Positions 11,465 to 19,613 of a DNA stretch of 64,000 bases are shown here, in pieces. Position numbers and translations under genes: made by a program. How positions within the stretch are numbered: position 1 is the stretch's first letter; the number at the start of each line of letters is the position of its first letter. The notes under the pieces were generated by a model. The model did no database searches. It was not told the DNA's origin and was given only the letters and a program-made list of their open reading frames with translations. Origin of the DNA: Mactra quadrangularis (lineage: Eukaryota; Mollusca; Bivalvia; Venerida; Mactridae); assembly GCA_025267735.1 (NCBI GenBank), contig CM046309.1:54690319-54754318 (forward strand), in the 5' to 3' direction.

Positions 11465-12105
11465 CCTTCAATGAATTGTTCTTTAATTAGCATCTCAGTT
11501 ATTCCTTGGTAAGATTTTTCAACTCCAGCAAGGTCTGCCCATCTTGAAAAATATCTTCTAAGTCTTTCAATAAATTGAAACACCGACTCGCCTGGCAAAG
11601 GTTTGCTCTGACGGAACTTCATTCTGAAACCTTCCTCCGTCAGTTGATATCTTTTTAGAATGGCATTTTTCAAAGCATCATAATCGTTCGCTTCTTCATT
11701 GGACATACTTATGAACACATCCAATGATTTTCCAGATAACAATGAGCTCAAACTCATGGCCCAGCTTTCCTTTTGCCAATTTTGAGTCTTAGCAAACCTC
11801 TCAAACCGCTCTAAGTAAGCGTCAATGTTATCATTCACGTCGTCGAACTTTGGAATCTTCGGCCGAAGGACATCATTACTCTCGCCATTGGCCCCTTTGT
11901 TGGACTTTATGCGTTCAATTTCTAAGTCCTTCTCCTTCATCTTTAGCTCAAAACTCATCTCCATTTGCCTCCTTTCTTCATCTCTTCTTCTAACTCTGTC
12001 CTCTCTTGCTATGTATTCGCCTTCTTTTTCTTTCACGAATGCCAGCAGATCTCCCCCTGTCAAGCCTAATCTTTCACCCAATCTCAACCATTCGTCATAA
12101 TACAT
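11413..12105 (-). CDS. Gag (SCAN-like capsid) of the LTR element
   Basis: This frame encodes 230 residues. A charged, probably coiled-coil segment (about 25-72) is followed by a SCAN/retrotransposon-capsid-like helical domain (about 84-226) with the typical PKFDDVNDNIDAYLERFE start and FRQSKPLPGESVFQFIERL centre. The ATG lies about 20 bp downstream of the primer-binding site, so the leader is very short. The frame stops at 11413 inside the last part of the capsid homology; that homology continues in the -1 frame of the downstream ORF. Vertebrate SCAN domains are held to derive from Gmr1-like capsids, which agrees with the pol organisation here. Whether the frame break is a programmed frameshift or a mutation cannot be decided from one copy. 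Confidence 0.85.
   Translation of the reverse strand: MYYDEWLRLGERLGLTGGDLLAFVKEKEGEYIAREDRVRRRDEERRQMEMSFELKMKEKDLEIERIKSNKGANGESNDVLRPKIPKFDDVNDNIDAYLERFERFAKTQNWQKESWAMSLSSLLSGKSLDVFISMSNEEANDYDALKNAILKRYQLTEEGFRMKFRQSKPLPGESVFQFIERLRRYFSRWADLAGVEKSYQGITEMLIKEQFIEGCSTELAIFLKERCHLR
11428..11440 (-). promoter_or_regulatory. candidate -1 frameshift region between gag and the protease/integrase ORF
   Basis: The minus strand reads CCTGAAAGAAAGG where capsid homology passes from the gag frame to the -1 frame. The purine run could allow slippage but is not a canonical heptamer. Loss of one base from an A run would look the same. Confidence 0.35.
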
Positions 12106-12126
12106 CTTGCTAAAGCTTGCTAAAGT

Positions 12127-12144
12127 ATCCCGGACGAGCCCCCA
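12127..12144 (-). promoter_or_regulatory. primer-binding site, tRNA-Pro type
   Basis: The minus strand reads TGGGGGCTCGTCCGGGAT two bases after the 5' LTR. This is the 18-base sequence complementary to the 3' end of tRNA-Pro, well known as the primer site of murine leukaemia virus-type retroviruses. It fixes the transcription direction and the identity of the 5' LTR. Confidence 0.9.
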
Positions 12145-12146
12145 AT

Positions 12147-12897
12147 TGTCAAGATTTTCGGTGTAAATACTTTAACAAGCTATTTGTGTGAGTATATTAT
12201 GACTATCTTTCTGAGGTCTTTGCTAGGTCAGCCTTTTTATAAGGTCTGCCTATAAGAACGGTCTGCTTCACCAAAGAAGGTCCGCTTCACCGAAGAATGT
12301 CCGCTTCACCAAAGAATGTCCTCTTCACCAAAGAAAGTCCACTTCACCAAAGAAGGTCCTCTTCACCAAAGAAGGTCCTCTTCACCAAAGAAGTTCTGCT
12401 TCACTAAAGGTCTGCCTACACCAAAGGTCTGCCTACACCAAAGGTCTGCCTACACCAAAGGTCTGCTTACACCAAAAAGGTCTGCTTACACAAAAGGTCT
12501 GCCTACACCAAAGGTCTGCCTACACCAAAGGTCTGCCTACACCAAAAAGGTCTGCCTCCACCAAAGGTCTGCCTACACCAAAGGTCTGCCTCCACAAAAA
12601 AGGTCTGCCTACTCCAAAGGTCTGCCTCCACCAAGAAGGTCTGCCACCTATTATATCGGAAGCAAGTCTACTTCGTTAGACTTGCTTCACTTTTGACATC
12701 GAGAGATCTATTCTCCGAACTGACTTTTTTTTCTACTCCGCTTTATTAACAAAAAACATACATATATATATATACAAAGCGCGAACCGGTGAGAAAACAC
12801 CATTGTTGACGTCACGTCATAGCAACGTCAAAACAGAATAATAAGATGGCGTTAAAATTTGTGTTTCTTTTCATACATAAAAATGGTTATTTTGACA
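12147..12897 (-). repeat. 5' LTR (right copy, 751 bp)
   Basis: It drives transcription toward lower coordinates. The minus strand has TGACGTCA (12807-12814) near its upstream end, then the minisatellite arrays, then a TATA-like TATAAAAAG (12233-12241) about 90 bp before the LTR end. That layout suggests U3 includes the arrays and that transcripts start near 12205, leaving about 60 bp of R-U5. This is inferred from motif spacing only. Confidence 0.92.
12248..12648. repeat. minisatellite arrays inside the 5' LTR
   Basis: Same two unit types as in the other LTR (CTTCACCAAAG and GGTCTGCCTACACCAAA types) but with fewer units, mainly in the first array. The copy-number difference arose after insertion or during reverse transcription. 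Confidence 0.85.
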
Positions 12898-12902
12898 ATT
12901 AT
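12898..12902. repeat. target-site duplication (ATTAT), right copy
   Basis: Matches 8230-8234 exactly, directly outside the right LTR. Confidence 0.9.
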
Positions 12903-13639
12903 AATTGTAGCAAATGTGAACTAAACGTAACCTGTATTTTAAGTGCGTCAGGCGTAAATAAAGCGTTTGCAACAAAAGAACATTTTATATCGGGCTTTAA
13001 AGGTACTCATTCACAGATTTCAACTTGTATATCAACTTTTTCTAATACTATCAAAATTGTATGGAAACATTTTTGGAAGCAGTCCTGAAAGTAGTGTTCT
13101 GATAATGACATTTTAGTGCAAATTGATATTCATCTACAAATGTTGGTGTTACATGTAGTAAATATCTACCCCGTATGTCACGGTATAGATTTAGACACTT
13201 TTAGTACATTTTTGTGACTTTTATTGTATATTTGTTGCACCATGTAGGTCAGTTTGTTTTAAACTAATAAGAATTATTTTTGACACCATTACAGACACTG
13301 AATGGTATTTTGAAATTACAGAAAAATAAACCAAATCTGTGAACTAGTACCTTTAATATGATTGAGTAGCAGCTTATCATTATCATCGAATCTCTTGATG
13401 GACAGGAAAGTGCAGTATTTGTAGTGGCTGTGAACTAAAATAGTCATAGAACCAGCAAGTCAAGAGAAAATACATGAAATTGTAGACATTCATCTTGGGA
13501 AACATTCTTTAATTCATTAGTTGATGTTCAGTCATTCCAAATTGTCTATTAGATCAACACAACAAGTATGTTTAGATTGGTAGCAGGAGAAAGGAATCTC
13601 AACATCGTGCCATATAAAAGTCTTTAAACAAAATTCTGT
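12903..13639. other. intergenic, no gene seen
   Basis: AT-rich flank of the LTR element; nothing recognised. Confidence 0.45.
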
Positions 13640-13957
13640 AGCGTGTTCAATTATATTAAACGTTACAGAGCGTTACATAACGATATATTCGGAACTCCTC
13701 GGCCATTCGCTCCGAATAATCTAATCTAATACACAAATATGCGATCGTTAAGACAATAAGTGATGTTTCAAAATTTACGGACAAAAAAACGAAACATCTG
13801 TCAATGCCTAAACGATCGTATATTTGTTTACTTTAACAACGGTAGTTAGTTTCAAAAAAGCGTCTAAATGTGTCTGAGATTATTCGCAGCGAATGTCTGA
13901 GGAGTTTCGAATGTATTGTTACGGAACGTTTTGTAACGTTTGCTGTAACTGAACGCC
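13640..13957. mobile_element. palindromic MITE, family F, copy 1
   Basis: The whole ~318 bp unit folds on itself. The left end AGCGTGTTCAATTATATTAA pairs with the right end near GTAACTGAACGCC. Internally, CTCGGCCATTCGCTCCGAAT pairs with ATTCGCAGCGAATGTCTGAG. There is no coding capacity. It is related to the copies at 15674 and 35581. In this copy the order of the central arms is reversed, as expected for an inverted insertion of a near-palindrome. Confidence 0.8.
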
Positions 13958-14525
13958 CTTCTGTTTTATGATGAAATGACACTCATTTACCAATGTGAGA
14001 CGGAAACAAAACAAAAACCCTCTGAGCATATATCAAAATCAGCATTAATAATTTATCAACATATGTTTCAATGAAAAAAGTCGGCTTATAGTTTGGCAAA
14101 ACCCGGTCGGGCGGGCGATTGGGCGTCCGGTTGCGTTAACAATTGCGTTAAAGTTTTTCTTTACCATATACTTCTGCCATTTATTTACAGATCTTTATAA
14201 AACTTCATACAATGATAACATACCATGCCATGAACAGAACTAGACAGTAATCACAACTCTACCTGCCTTTATTATGGATGATTTCCCCTTTGTAATTTTT
14301 GCGTTAAAGTTTTAAATCCGACTTTAATGTGGTTTCCACATTACATTTCCTGTGATTTCATTACTTGCGATTTGCATTATCATTTCTTTCTTAGCATTTT
14401 ATCTGTACAATAACTTTTGGTTATTGCTGTATAACTTAACTAAGTAGAGTTCGCTATTCAAGAAAAACAAAATATATCATACCAGTTTGTTAAGAAGTAT
14501 CTTTATGAACCTCTCGATATACATT

Positions 14526-14711
14526 GTACAAGAATATGTTTTGTTGTATTAAATCAACGTCGCGTTCCATCAGCGGCTTGATTAAAATGTTCAGAACAAT
14601 GTAGGGACAAAATGAACTACATATATGCTACTTTACTGAGATTAAAGTCCGTGAAGAGAATTTGTTCCTTTGATTAGTTCGCTTTTTAAATCTGGTGTTT
14701 GCCTATCGTTC
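14526..14711 (+). repeat. ~190 bp direct duplication, unit 1
   Basis: It starts GTACAAGAATATGTTTTGTT and ends TTTGCCTATCGTT. It is repeated in the same orientation at 15212-15398 with roughly one difference per 12-15 bases by eye. Between the two units lies a family A SINE. Confidence 0.8.
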
Positions 14712-14860
14712 ATTCATGTAGGTTAGAGCACTTAGTCTAATGAATGGTAGGTTGTTCAACTCTTAGGTAATGTATTTTCCATATTTATTATTTGCTCTGC
14801 AAGCAATGATTTTGTATTCTTGCATCGCATTTGGAGTGAATAATTTCATCTTTTATATTT

Positions 14861-15135
14861 TGTTAAGTTTTACGCCGCTGAAACACATTGCAAAGGCTAT
14901 TTAACGGTGGTGGCTAAATCTCTGAATTCAGTTGTTAACCAGTCACTTGGCACACATCTCCGTCTGTGTCTGCTAACTGCTCTACATTATTCTAATCAAT
15001 GGTAGAAGGCAAATTGACCATAGAATTTATTGCATTACAAACTCTTCGAATGTATGCCCTGTCGGGGAATCGAAACCAAGACCCCTCGATCAGTAGAGTC
15101 ATATGCTACCGACTGAGGTACATTTAAACGGATGG
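14861..15135 (-). mobile_element. tRNA-derived SINE, family A, diverged
   Basis: The minus-strand head is damaged (CTCAGTCGGTAGC; GGTTTCGATTCC). The body and the tail (CAGCGGCGTAAAACTTAACA) are in the order of family A. Several small indels separate it from the 2225 copy. Confidence 0.75.
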
Positions 15136-15211
15136 ACTTAGGAGGTTTATTCTGGGTTTCATCTTTTTTGTTTTATATTTAACTAGTTATGTTCTCTTTT
15201 TTGCACTTGAC

Positions 15212-15398
15212 GTACAAGAATATGTTTTGTTGTATTTAATCAACGTCGCGATCCATCGGCGGCTTGATTAAAATGTTCAGAATAATGTAAGGACAAAATG
15301 AACTACATATATAGTATTTTACTGAGATTTAAGTCCGTGAAGAGAATTTGTTCCTTTGATTAGTTTGCTTTTAAAATCTGATGTTTGCCTATCGTTTT
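15212..15398 (+). repeat. ~190 bp direct duplication, unit 2
   Basis: Second unit of the duplication at 14526-14711, same orientation. A more diverged relative may lie at 4886-5070, which would make this a dispersed repeat and not a purely local duplication. Confidence 0.8.
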
Positions 15399-15673
15399 AG
15401 AAAGCAGTTTGTAAATACATGTAATAGAATCTACGTTCTTTTTTTGACGAAGAAGATACATGTACGTGAATTATAAGAAACCCAAGATGTTTGAAATAAC
15501 AAGCGAAATTTAATAGCGTATTTTCTCATTATTTATTACACTGGACTTAATACTTAAACAATATCATCATCCCATTTTAACTAGGTGATAGTGTACTTTG
15601 TTTTCAGAGTTTGCGTATGAACGTGACTGAATTGGTAACCAACAACGTAGCTATTTGTAAACTTTCAAACCTG

Positions 15674-15980
15674 TGGCGTGTTCAATTACACAAAACGTTA
15701 CAGAACGTTACATAATGATACATTCGGAACGCCTCGGCCATTTGCTGCGAATAATCTCGGACATATTTAGACGCTATTTTGAAACTACCGGTGTTGAAGT
15801 AAACAAATATATGGTCGTTTAGGCATTGAGTGATGTTTCGTTTTTAGTCCGTAAATTTTGAAATATCACTCAATGCCTTAACGATCGCATATCTGTGTAT
15901 TAGATTAGATTATTCGCAGCGAATGGCCGAGGAGTTCCAAATGTAACGTTCTATAACGTTTTGTGTAATTGAACACGCTA
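15674..15980. mobile_element. palindromic MITE, family F, copy 2
   Basis: The ends GGCGTGTTCAATTACACAAA and GTAATTGAACACGCTA are inverted repeats. Inside, GCCTCGGCCATTTGCTGCGA pairs with TCGCAGCGAATGGCCGAGGA, and the centre has inverted AGTGATGTTTC / ATATCACT text. It ends about 560 bp before the cadherin ORF and has no transposase frame. Confidence 0.85.
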
Positions 15981-16540
15981 CTGGCTTTTTTTTGATAAGC
16001 TAACTGTAAACAGGATGTTGAATTTAACCAAATCTACGTGATAAGACAATTTGAATCCGGTTTGACACAGATAAACATAACGTATTACGAAATACAACCG
16101 TTTGTCTATTTTACTATATAAATGAAGTCGCATGGATGATTTCATTGTTAAATGCATGTAAGGAAGGGAAATGGTGTTGTTAATTCTTAATGAACAAATT
16201 TTAGTTATTCATATTAAATATTTATTTAAAAAAGTGTGGACATAATATGTGCAGAACGATTATTTAGAAAAGGATTTTGAAACAGTGAAGGACAGCAACA
16301 GTAAAAACCACATACCTCTTACACAGCTAAATTTCAACGAGGGAGATGTTTTAAGACTTTTAAACTGAAATCAGTCGAAGTTCAGACGCTTTACTAGAAA
16401 ACAGTAAGATAAGAAGGAAATTGTTTTTGACTTTGTGTTTTTCGACGCAATCGAGATCGTCTTCACCATTGGCTGTATTACTCATCAAGCGAATTTTGTT
16501 TCCATATAATTAAGGTTATTCAAATTATATTTTATCGACG
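15981..16540. other. upstream region of the cadherin ORF
   Basis: 560 bp of AT-rich sequence with no recognised repeat. A 5' UTR could lie here, but no promoter motif was distinctive enough to mark. Confidence 0.4.
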
Positions 16541-17617
16541 ATGTTCAAGGAGGCATGCGTCATTGTCGGTCTGATAACCGTTGTAAATGGTATTTTTTAC
16601 GAGTATTTCATAATTTCTGAAGAAATACCAATAGGATATTACATAGCCAATGTCGGATCTGAAGTAAACTTGACATTCGAATCATGTGAACCTGCTTCAA
16701 ATAAACACGTAACGTTTCATATGCTTCCAAGCAACGATTCTTCATACTTCTCGATTGATTCTGAAACAGGCATTCTGATGACAAACAATAGGATTGACAG
16801 AGATGTCATTTGCGAAGGAGATTCGTCGATGTTTTTTTGTCCAATGCAGTTTGAAATTGCAGCAATTTTAGGTAATGACCCGAACAATTGTTCCCAGAAA
16901 ATCGACGTCACTGTGATGGTGATGGACTTGAATGATAATGCTCCAATGTTTCCAAATCCATCAATAAATGTTACAATTCCAGAAGCGGCTGCCATTGGAT
17001 CAACATGGGTCTTAGACCACGCTGTAGCTGTTGATAAGGATAGCTACAGAAATAATGTTCACGGGTACAGATTTTTGCCAAAAGATATTCCATTTGTTTA
17101 TTCATCCATGTTAGATTCAAGTTCAAATCAATCATTACCAACGATCGTGGTAACAAACTACTTAGACAGAGAAAGAGTTGATCACTACATTTTTTCAATG
17201 ATTGCTGTAGATCGTGGTATTCCCCCTCAGACTGGTACAGCAACTGTTAATGTCAGAATAACCGATATTAATGACAATGCACCAATTTTTGAGAAGTATA
17301 ACTATACAACGCACATCTATGAGAATTTCCCTGTAGGTGACCCGATTTTAAACGTCATGGCTTTTGATTCGGATATTGGTAATAATGCGATGATATCGTA
17401 TCGACTTAGTGAGCAACAATCGAGAGACGTCAAAAATACATTTAGTATTGACTCTACAAGAGGGATAATACAATTGGCTCAACATCTAAATAATGGTACC
17501 GCTGGAAGCATCATAAATGTACTAGTTGAAGCCGTGGATCATGGAGTACCAGCCCTAACTGGTAGCACAGTTGTAACGATTACTGTGAATGAACCTATAG
17601 AGCAAATAGTTGGTTAG
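16541..17617 (+). CDS. protocadherin-like protein, three cadherin repeats (truncated or first exon)
   Basis: This 358-residue frame has a signal peptide (about 1-17, hydrophobic VIVGLITVVNG). Three extracellular cadherin repeats follow: EC1 18-137, EC2 138-250 and EC3 251-350. Linkers carry the calcium-binding DLNDNAPMF (129-137) and DINDNAPIF (242-250) motifs. Other cadherin marks include FSIDSETG (70-77), DRD (86-88), DRE (209-211), AFDSD and AVDHGVP. The frame ends after VNEPIEQIVG without a third DxNDNAP linker, membrane segment or cytoplasmic tail; typical protocadherins have six or more repeats. The stop TAG lies in GTTGGTTAGGGG, which contains GT dinucleotides that could be a splice donor, so this may be the first large exon. 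No further cadherin exon was found in the window. Proteins of this class mediate calcium-dependent cell adhesion. Confidence 0.85.
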   Translation: MFKEACVIVGLITVVNGIFYEYFIISEEIPIGYYIANVGSEVNLTFESCEPASNKHVTFHMLPSNDSSYFSIDSETGILMTNNRIDRDVICEGDSSMFFCPMQFEIAAILGNDPNNCSQKIDVTVMVMDLNDNAPMFPNPSINVTIPEAAAIGSTWVLDHAVAVDKDSYRNNVHGYRFLPKDIPFVYSSMLDSSSNQSLPTIVVTNYLDRERVDHYIFSMIAVDRGIPPQTGTATVNVRITDINDNAPIFEKYNYTTHIYENFPVGDPILNVMAFDSDIGNNAMISYRLSEQQSRDVKNTFSIDSTRGIIQLAQHLNNGTAGSIINVLVEAVDHGVPALTGSTVVTITVNEPIEQIVG

Positions 17618-18057
17618 GGGAGTCGGCATTCGCTCTTTAAGACAATGCGTTTAGAGCTTAAATTTTAATGACACTACGCTGGACCTCCTATTTCTTAATA
17701 TTCATAACCTGTTCACCAATGAAAGGATAAGCAACTAGTTAAACACTTATTACTTGGACAAACATAGTTGCATGCTTTTAGACACTAATAATTTCTTGAT
17801 GAAGCAAATTAGCCATTTGTCTAAGGGCGTGGTTATAGTAGCCTCAGCGTTACATTGGTTGGTGTACTATGTCACATCAATTTCAAAATTTGTATTTTTA
17901 TTGATATCGCATTAAATGACTACTATGAAATGTTTTTTATTGTTATTTTTTCTGCGACTTTATAGATATTTGATTATGGAAAGGTAATAGAACACCGGAA
18001 ATTGATATATGTACATGATGACAAAGAATCATTAGAGAAAATGGAGTACAGAATAAT
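17618..18057. other. downstream of the cadherin ORF, nothing recognised
   Basis: No further cadherin coding sequence or clear polyadenylation signal was recognised before the next SINE. Confidence 0.4.
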
Positions 18058-18305
18058 TGTTTCGATGCCCGAGTGGGTGCGGGTTTGAAACCCACCCTGG
18101 GAGGTTATACCCTTCCATAAAAAATTGACAATAATGTCGATTTTCCTCCATTGATTAGATAATATGGAGAATTTTCCGGCCTTGTGGAAGGGTAGGTGAG
18201 TACTGGTTATAGACAATGGTCCAGGAAAGCTAGGTTAGGTTCGCTGGACGCCGTAAAATGACCTAAATTGTGTTGACACGGCGTTAACTCCAATACATAA
18301 ACAAA
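18058..18305 (+). mobile_element. tRNA-derived SINE, family B, head-truncated
   Basis: It begins in the tRNA-like head just before the B box (GGGTTTGAAACCC) and retains the full body. The tail TTGTGTTGACACGGCGTTAA is followed by an A-rich run. It is close in sequence to the copy at 42491. Confidence 0.82.
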
Positions 18306-18330
18306 GCATACAACTTCCTAAGTGATGATA

Positions 18331-18834
18331 CAGTAAAGTTCTATGATCGGGACCATCAAAATCGATGGTCTTAGTAGAAGGTTCCCTTCTGCTCAAAGTA
18401 AGCACTTGAGACTAGTTGTCATACCTCGGATAAAATAAAAGACCTTAGTCAGTTATTTCCCCTGGTACACTCTTCAAATAGGTATGTCCTATTAGTTGGA
18501 TTACTCGGATTTTACCCTTACTTTTAAATGTGAATTTGCCAAAATTAATCTTAAACAACTTTTTTTGTAAATCATTTAATTTGGTTTTTTAAGTTAAAGA
18601 AGTATCTAAATTGCATCAATTTTCTTAGTATCTTCATTAACAAGAAAGATATTGGATGAAATAATTTGTTATCCTTACATAGGACTTCAGTGATAAAATC
18701 CGAGGATTTCAACTGTAAGGACCTACTTACCAATTGGATTGCTTCAGATTTTATCAGGAAAAGACAAGCGACTAAAGTCCCTAATTGTAACAACAAAATC
18801 GGTCTTTACAGCAGAACGTTACTGTATAATGAAC
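18331..18834. mobile_element. Tc1/mariner-like MITE, family K, split by a family G insertion
   Basis: Inverted ends CAGTAAAGTTCT (left) and AGAACGTTACTG (right) are flanked by TA on each side, as expected for Tc1/mariner target sites. The body (CATCAAAATCGATGGTCTTA, then GTAACAACAAAATCGGTCTT) matches the copies at 28255 and 39700. Here it is interrupted at 18440-18785 by a complete family G element. Without the insertion it is about 160 bp and has no coding capacity. Confidence 0.72.
18440..18785. mobile_element. MITE, family G, copy 1 (nested in family K)
   Basis: The left end is GACCTTAGTCAGTTATTTCC, and the right end is AAGACAAGCGACTAAAGTCC, inverted to each other. Subterminal text TTGGATTACTCGGATTTTAC also pairs with GATAAAATCCGAGGATTTC near the other end. 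The same ~350 bp unit is found at 30346 and 52446. There is no transposase frame. Confidence 0.8.
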
Positions 18835-18844
18835 TTAATAGACA

Positions 18845-19090
18845 GTGGTGCTTTTCACAAAATATCTTACGAGAAAAATCATCGTAAGTCAGTAACTGAA
18901 ACCTTCATAATTTGGTCTAATAATTCCTTTGGTCTATTAATTCTGAATATTCGTGAATTATGTAGGTGTTGGTGTACCCTTTGAATATCATATCATGGTC
19001 ATGTTTTATCATGCTTCTGACTTTGGACTGCACAATTTATGAAATTGACTTACGATTACTTTTATCGTAAGATTTTTTTGTGAAAAGGTT
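18845..19090. mobile_element. foldback MITE, family H
   Basis: The ends are GTGGTGCTTTTCACAAAATA and TTTTTTTGTGAAAAGG. The inner inverted pair is TCATCGTAAGTCA / TGACTTACGATTA. The inverted arm is about 45 bp and the centre has ACCCTTTGAATATCATATCA, shared with the copies at 40772 and 62176. It lies 10 bp after the family K element. Confidence 0.8.
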
Positions 19091-19309
19091 ACCCGTTCTT
19101 GTTGTTGGGGAACTTGATGTGAAAGAAGGTGAACCAAGACACAAGATTCGGGCTTAATTTAAAAAAGGTCTATCAGACTCATGTTTTGATGTATTTTTCT
19201 AACCCGCAAATTACATTTAAGATACTGTTTGTCGGAACTTTTTTAAATGTGATTGAACAAGTTTACCAATGTCTGTAGAAAGTTTAATGTATAAGCAATG
19301 TTCGCTTGA

Positions 19310-19613
19310 TATGGTGGCATATTTCTGCCACCATGTATCTACTAAGTTAACAAGAAAATTATCTGGTTATGTGATAAACTACTTGCGTAACTAGTTAATT
19401 CTTATTTATATAAAATCGCTAAATGGTATGTAGTTATCTCTAGATGCGTTACTAGAAAATCACTTAATTAACAAGGATTTTGTAACTAGTTTACATGTTA
19501 AGTTTGCGATAGTTTTGATGGGTTATAACAGGGAAACTTGTTTCATAACTCGTTAACCACTTACTTTGTTTGTTTAGTTATGTGGTAACTTGGTAGCAGA
19601 AATATGCTACCGT
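19310..19613. mobile_element. foldback element S with hairpin ends
   Basis: The two ends are inverted copies of each other, and each is itself a hairpin. The left end reads GGTGGCATATTTCTGCCACC, and the right end GGTAGCAGAAATATGCTACC. Each terminus is next to TA. The interior is AT-rich with repeated GTAACTAGTT-type words and no coding frame. The superfamily was not determined. Confidence 0.65.

Larger units (their letters stand above)
8235..12897 (-). mobile_element. complete LTR retrotransposon lacking RT/RNase H (Ty3/gypsy, Gmr1-like organisation)
   Basis: The element is 4663 bp and lies on the minus strand. The 5' LTR is 12147-12897, the tRNA-Pro-type primer-binding site 12127-12144, gag 11413-12105, the protease/integrase ORF 9140-11464, the polypurine tract 9082-9097 and the 3' LTR 8235-9081. 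Both LTRs begin TGTCAA and end TTGACA, and ATTAT flanks the whole. Protease is followed by integrase without the usual intervening RT and RNase H. Only ~40 bp separate the last stop from the polypurine tract, so no RT could be downstream either. In Gmr1-like Ty3/gypsy elements the integrase precedes RT, so loss of the 3' RT-RNase H part would give this layout. The LTRs are near-identical outside the arrays, so the insertion is recent and was probably mobilised by another element's RT. Confidence 0.9.

Noticed and set aside
10080..11490. Plus-strand frames of 61-104 codons and 11825-12100
   Set aside because: They are antisense shadows of the retrotransposon coding frames.
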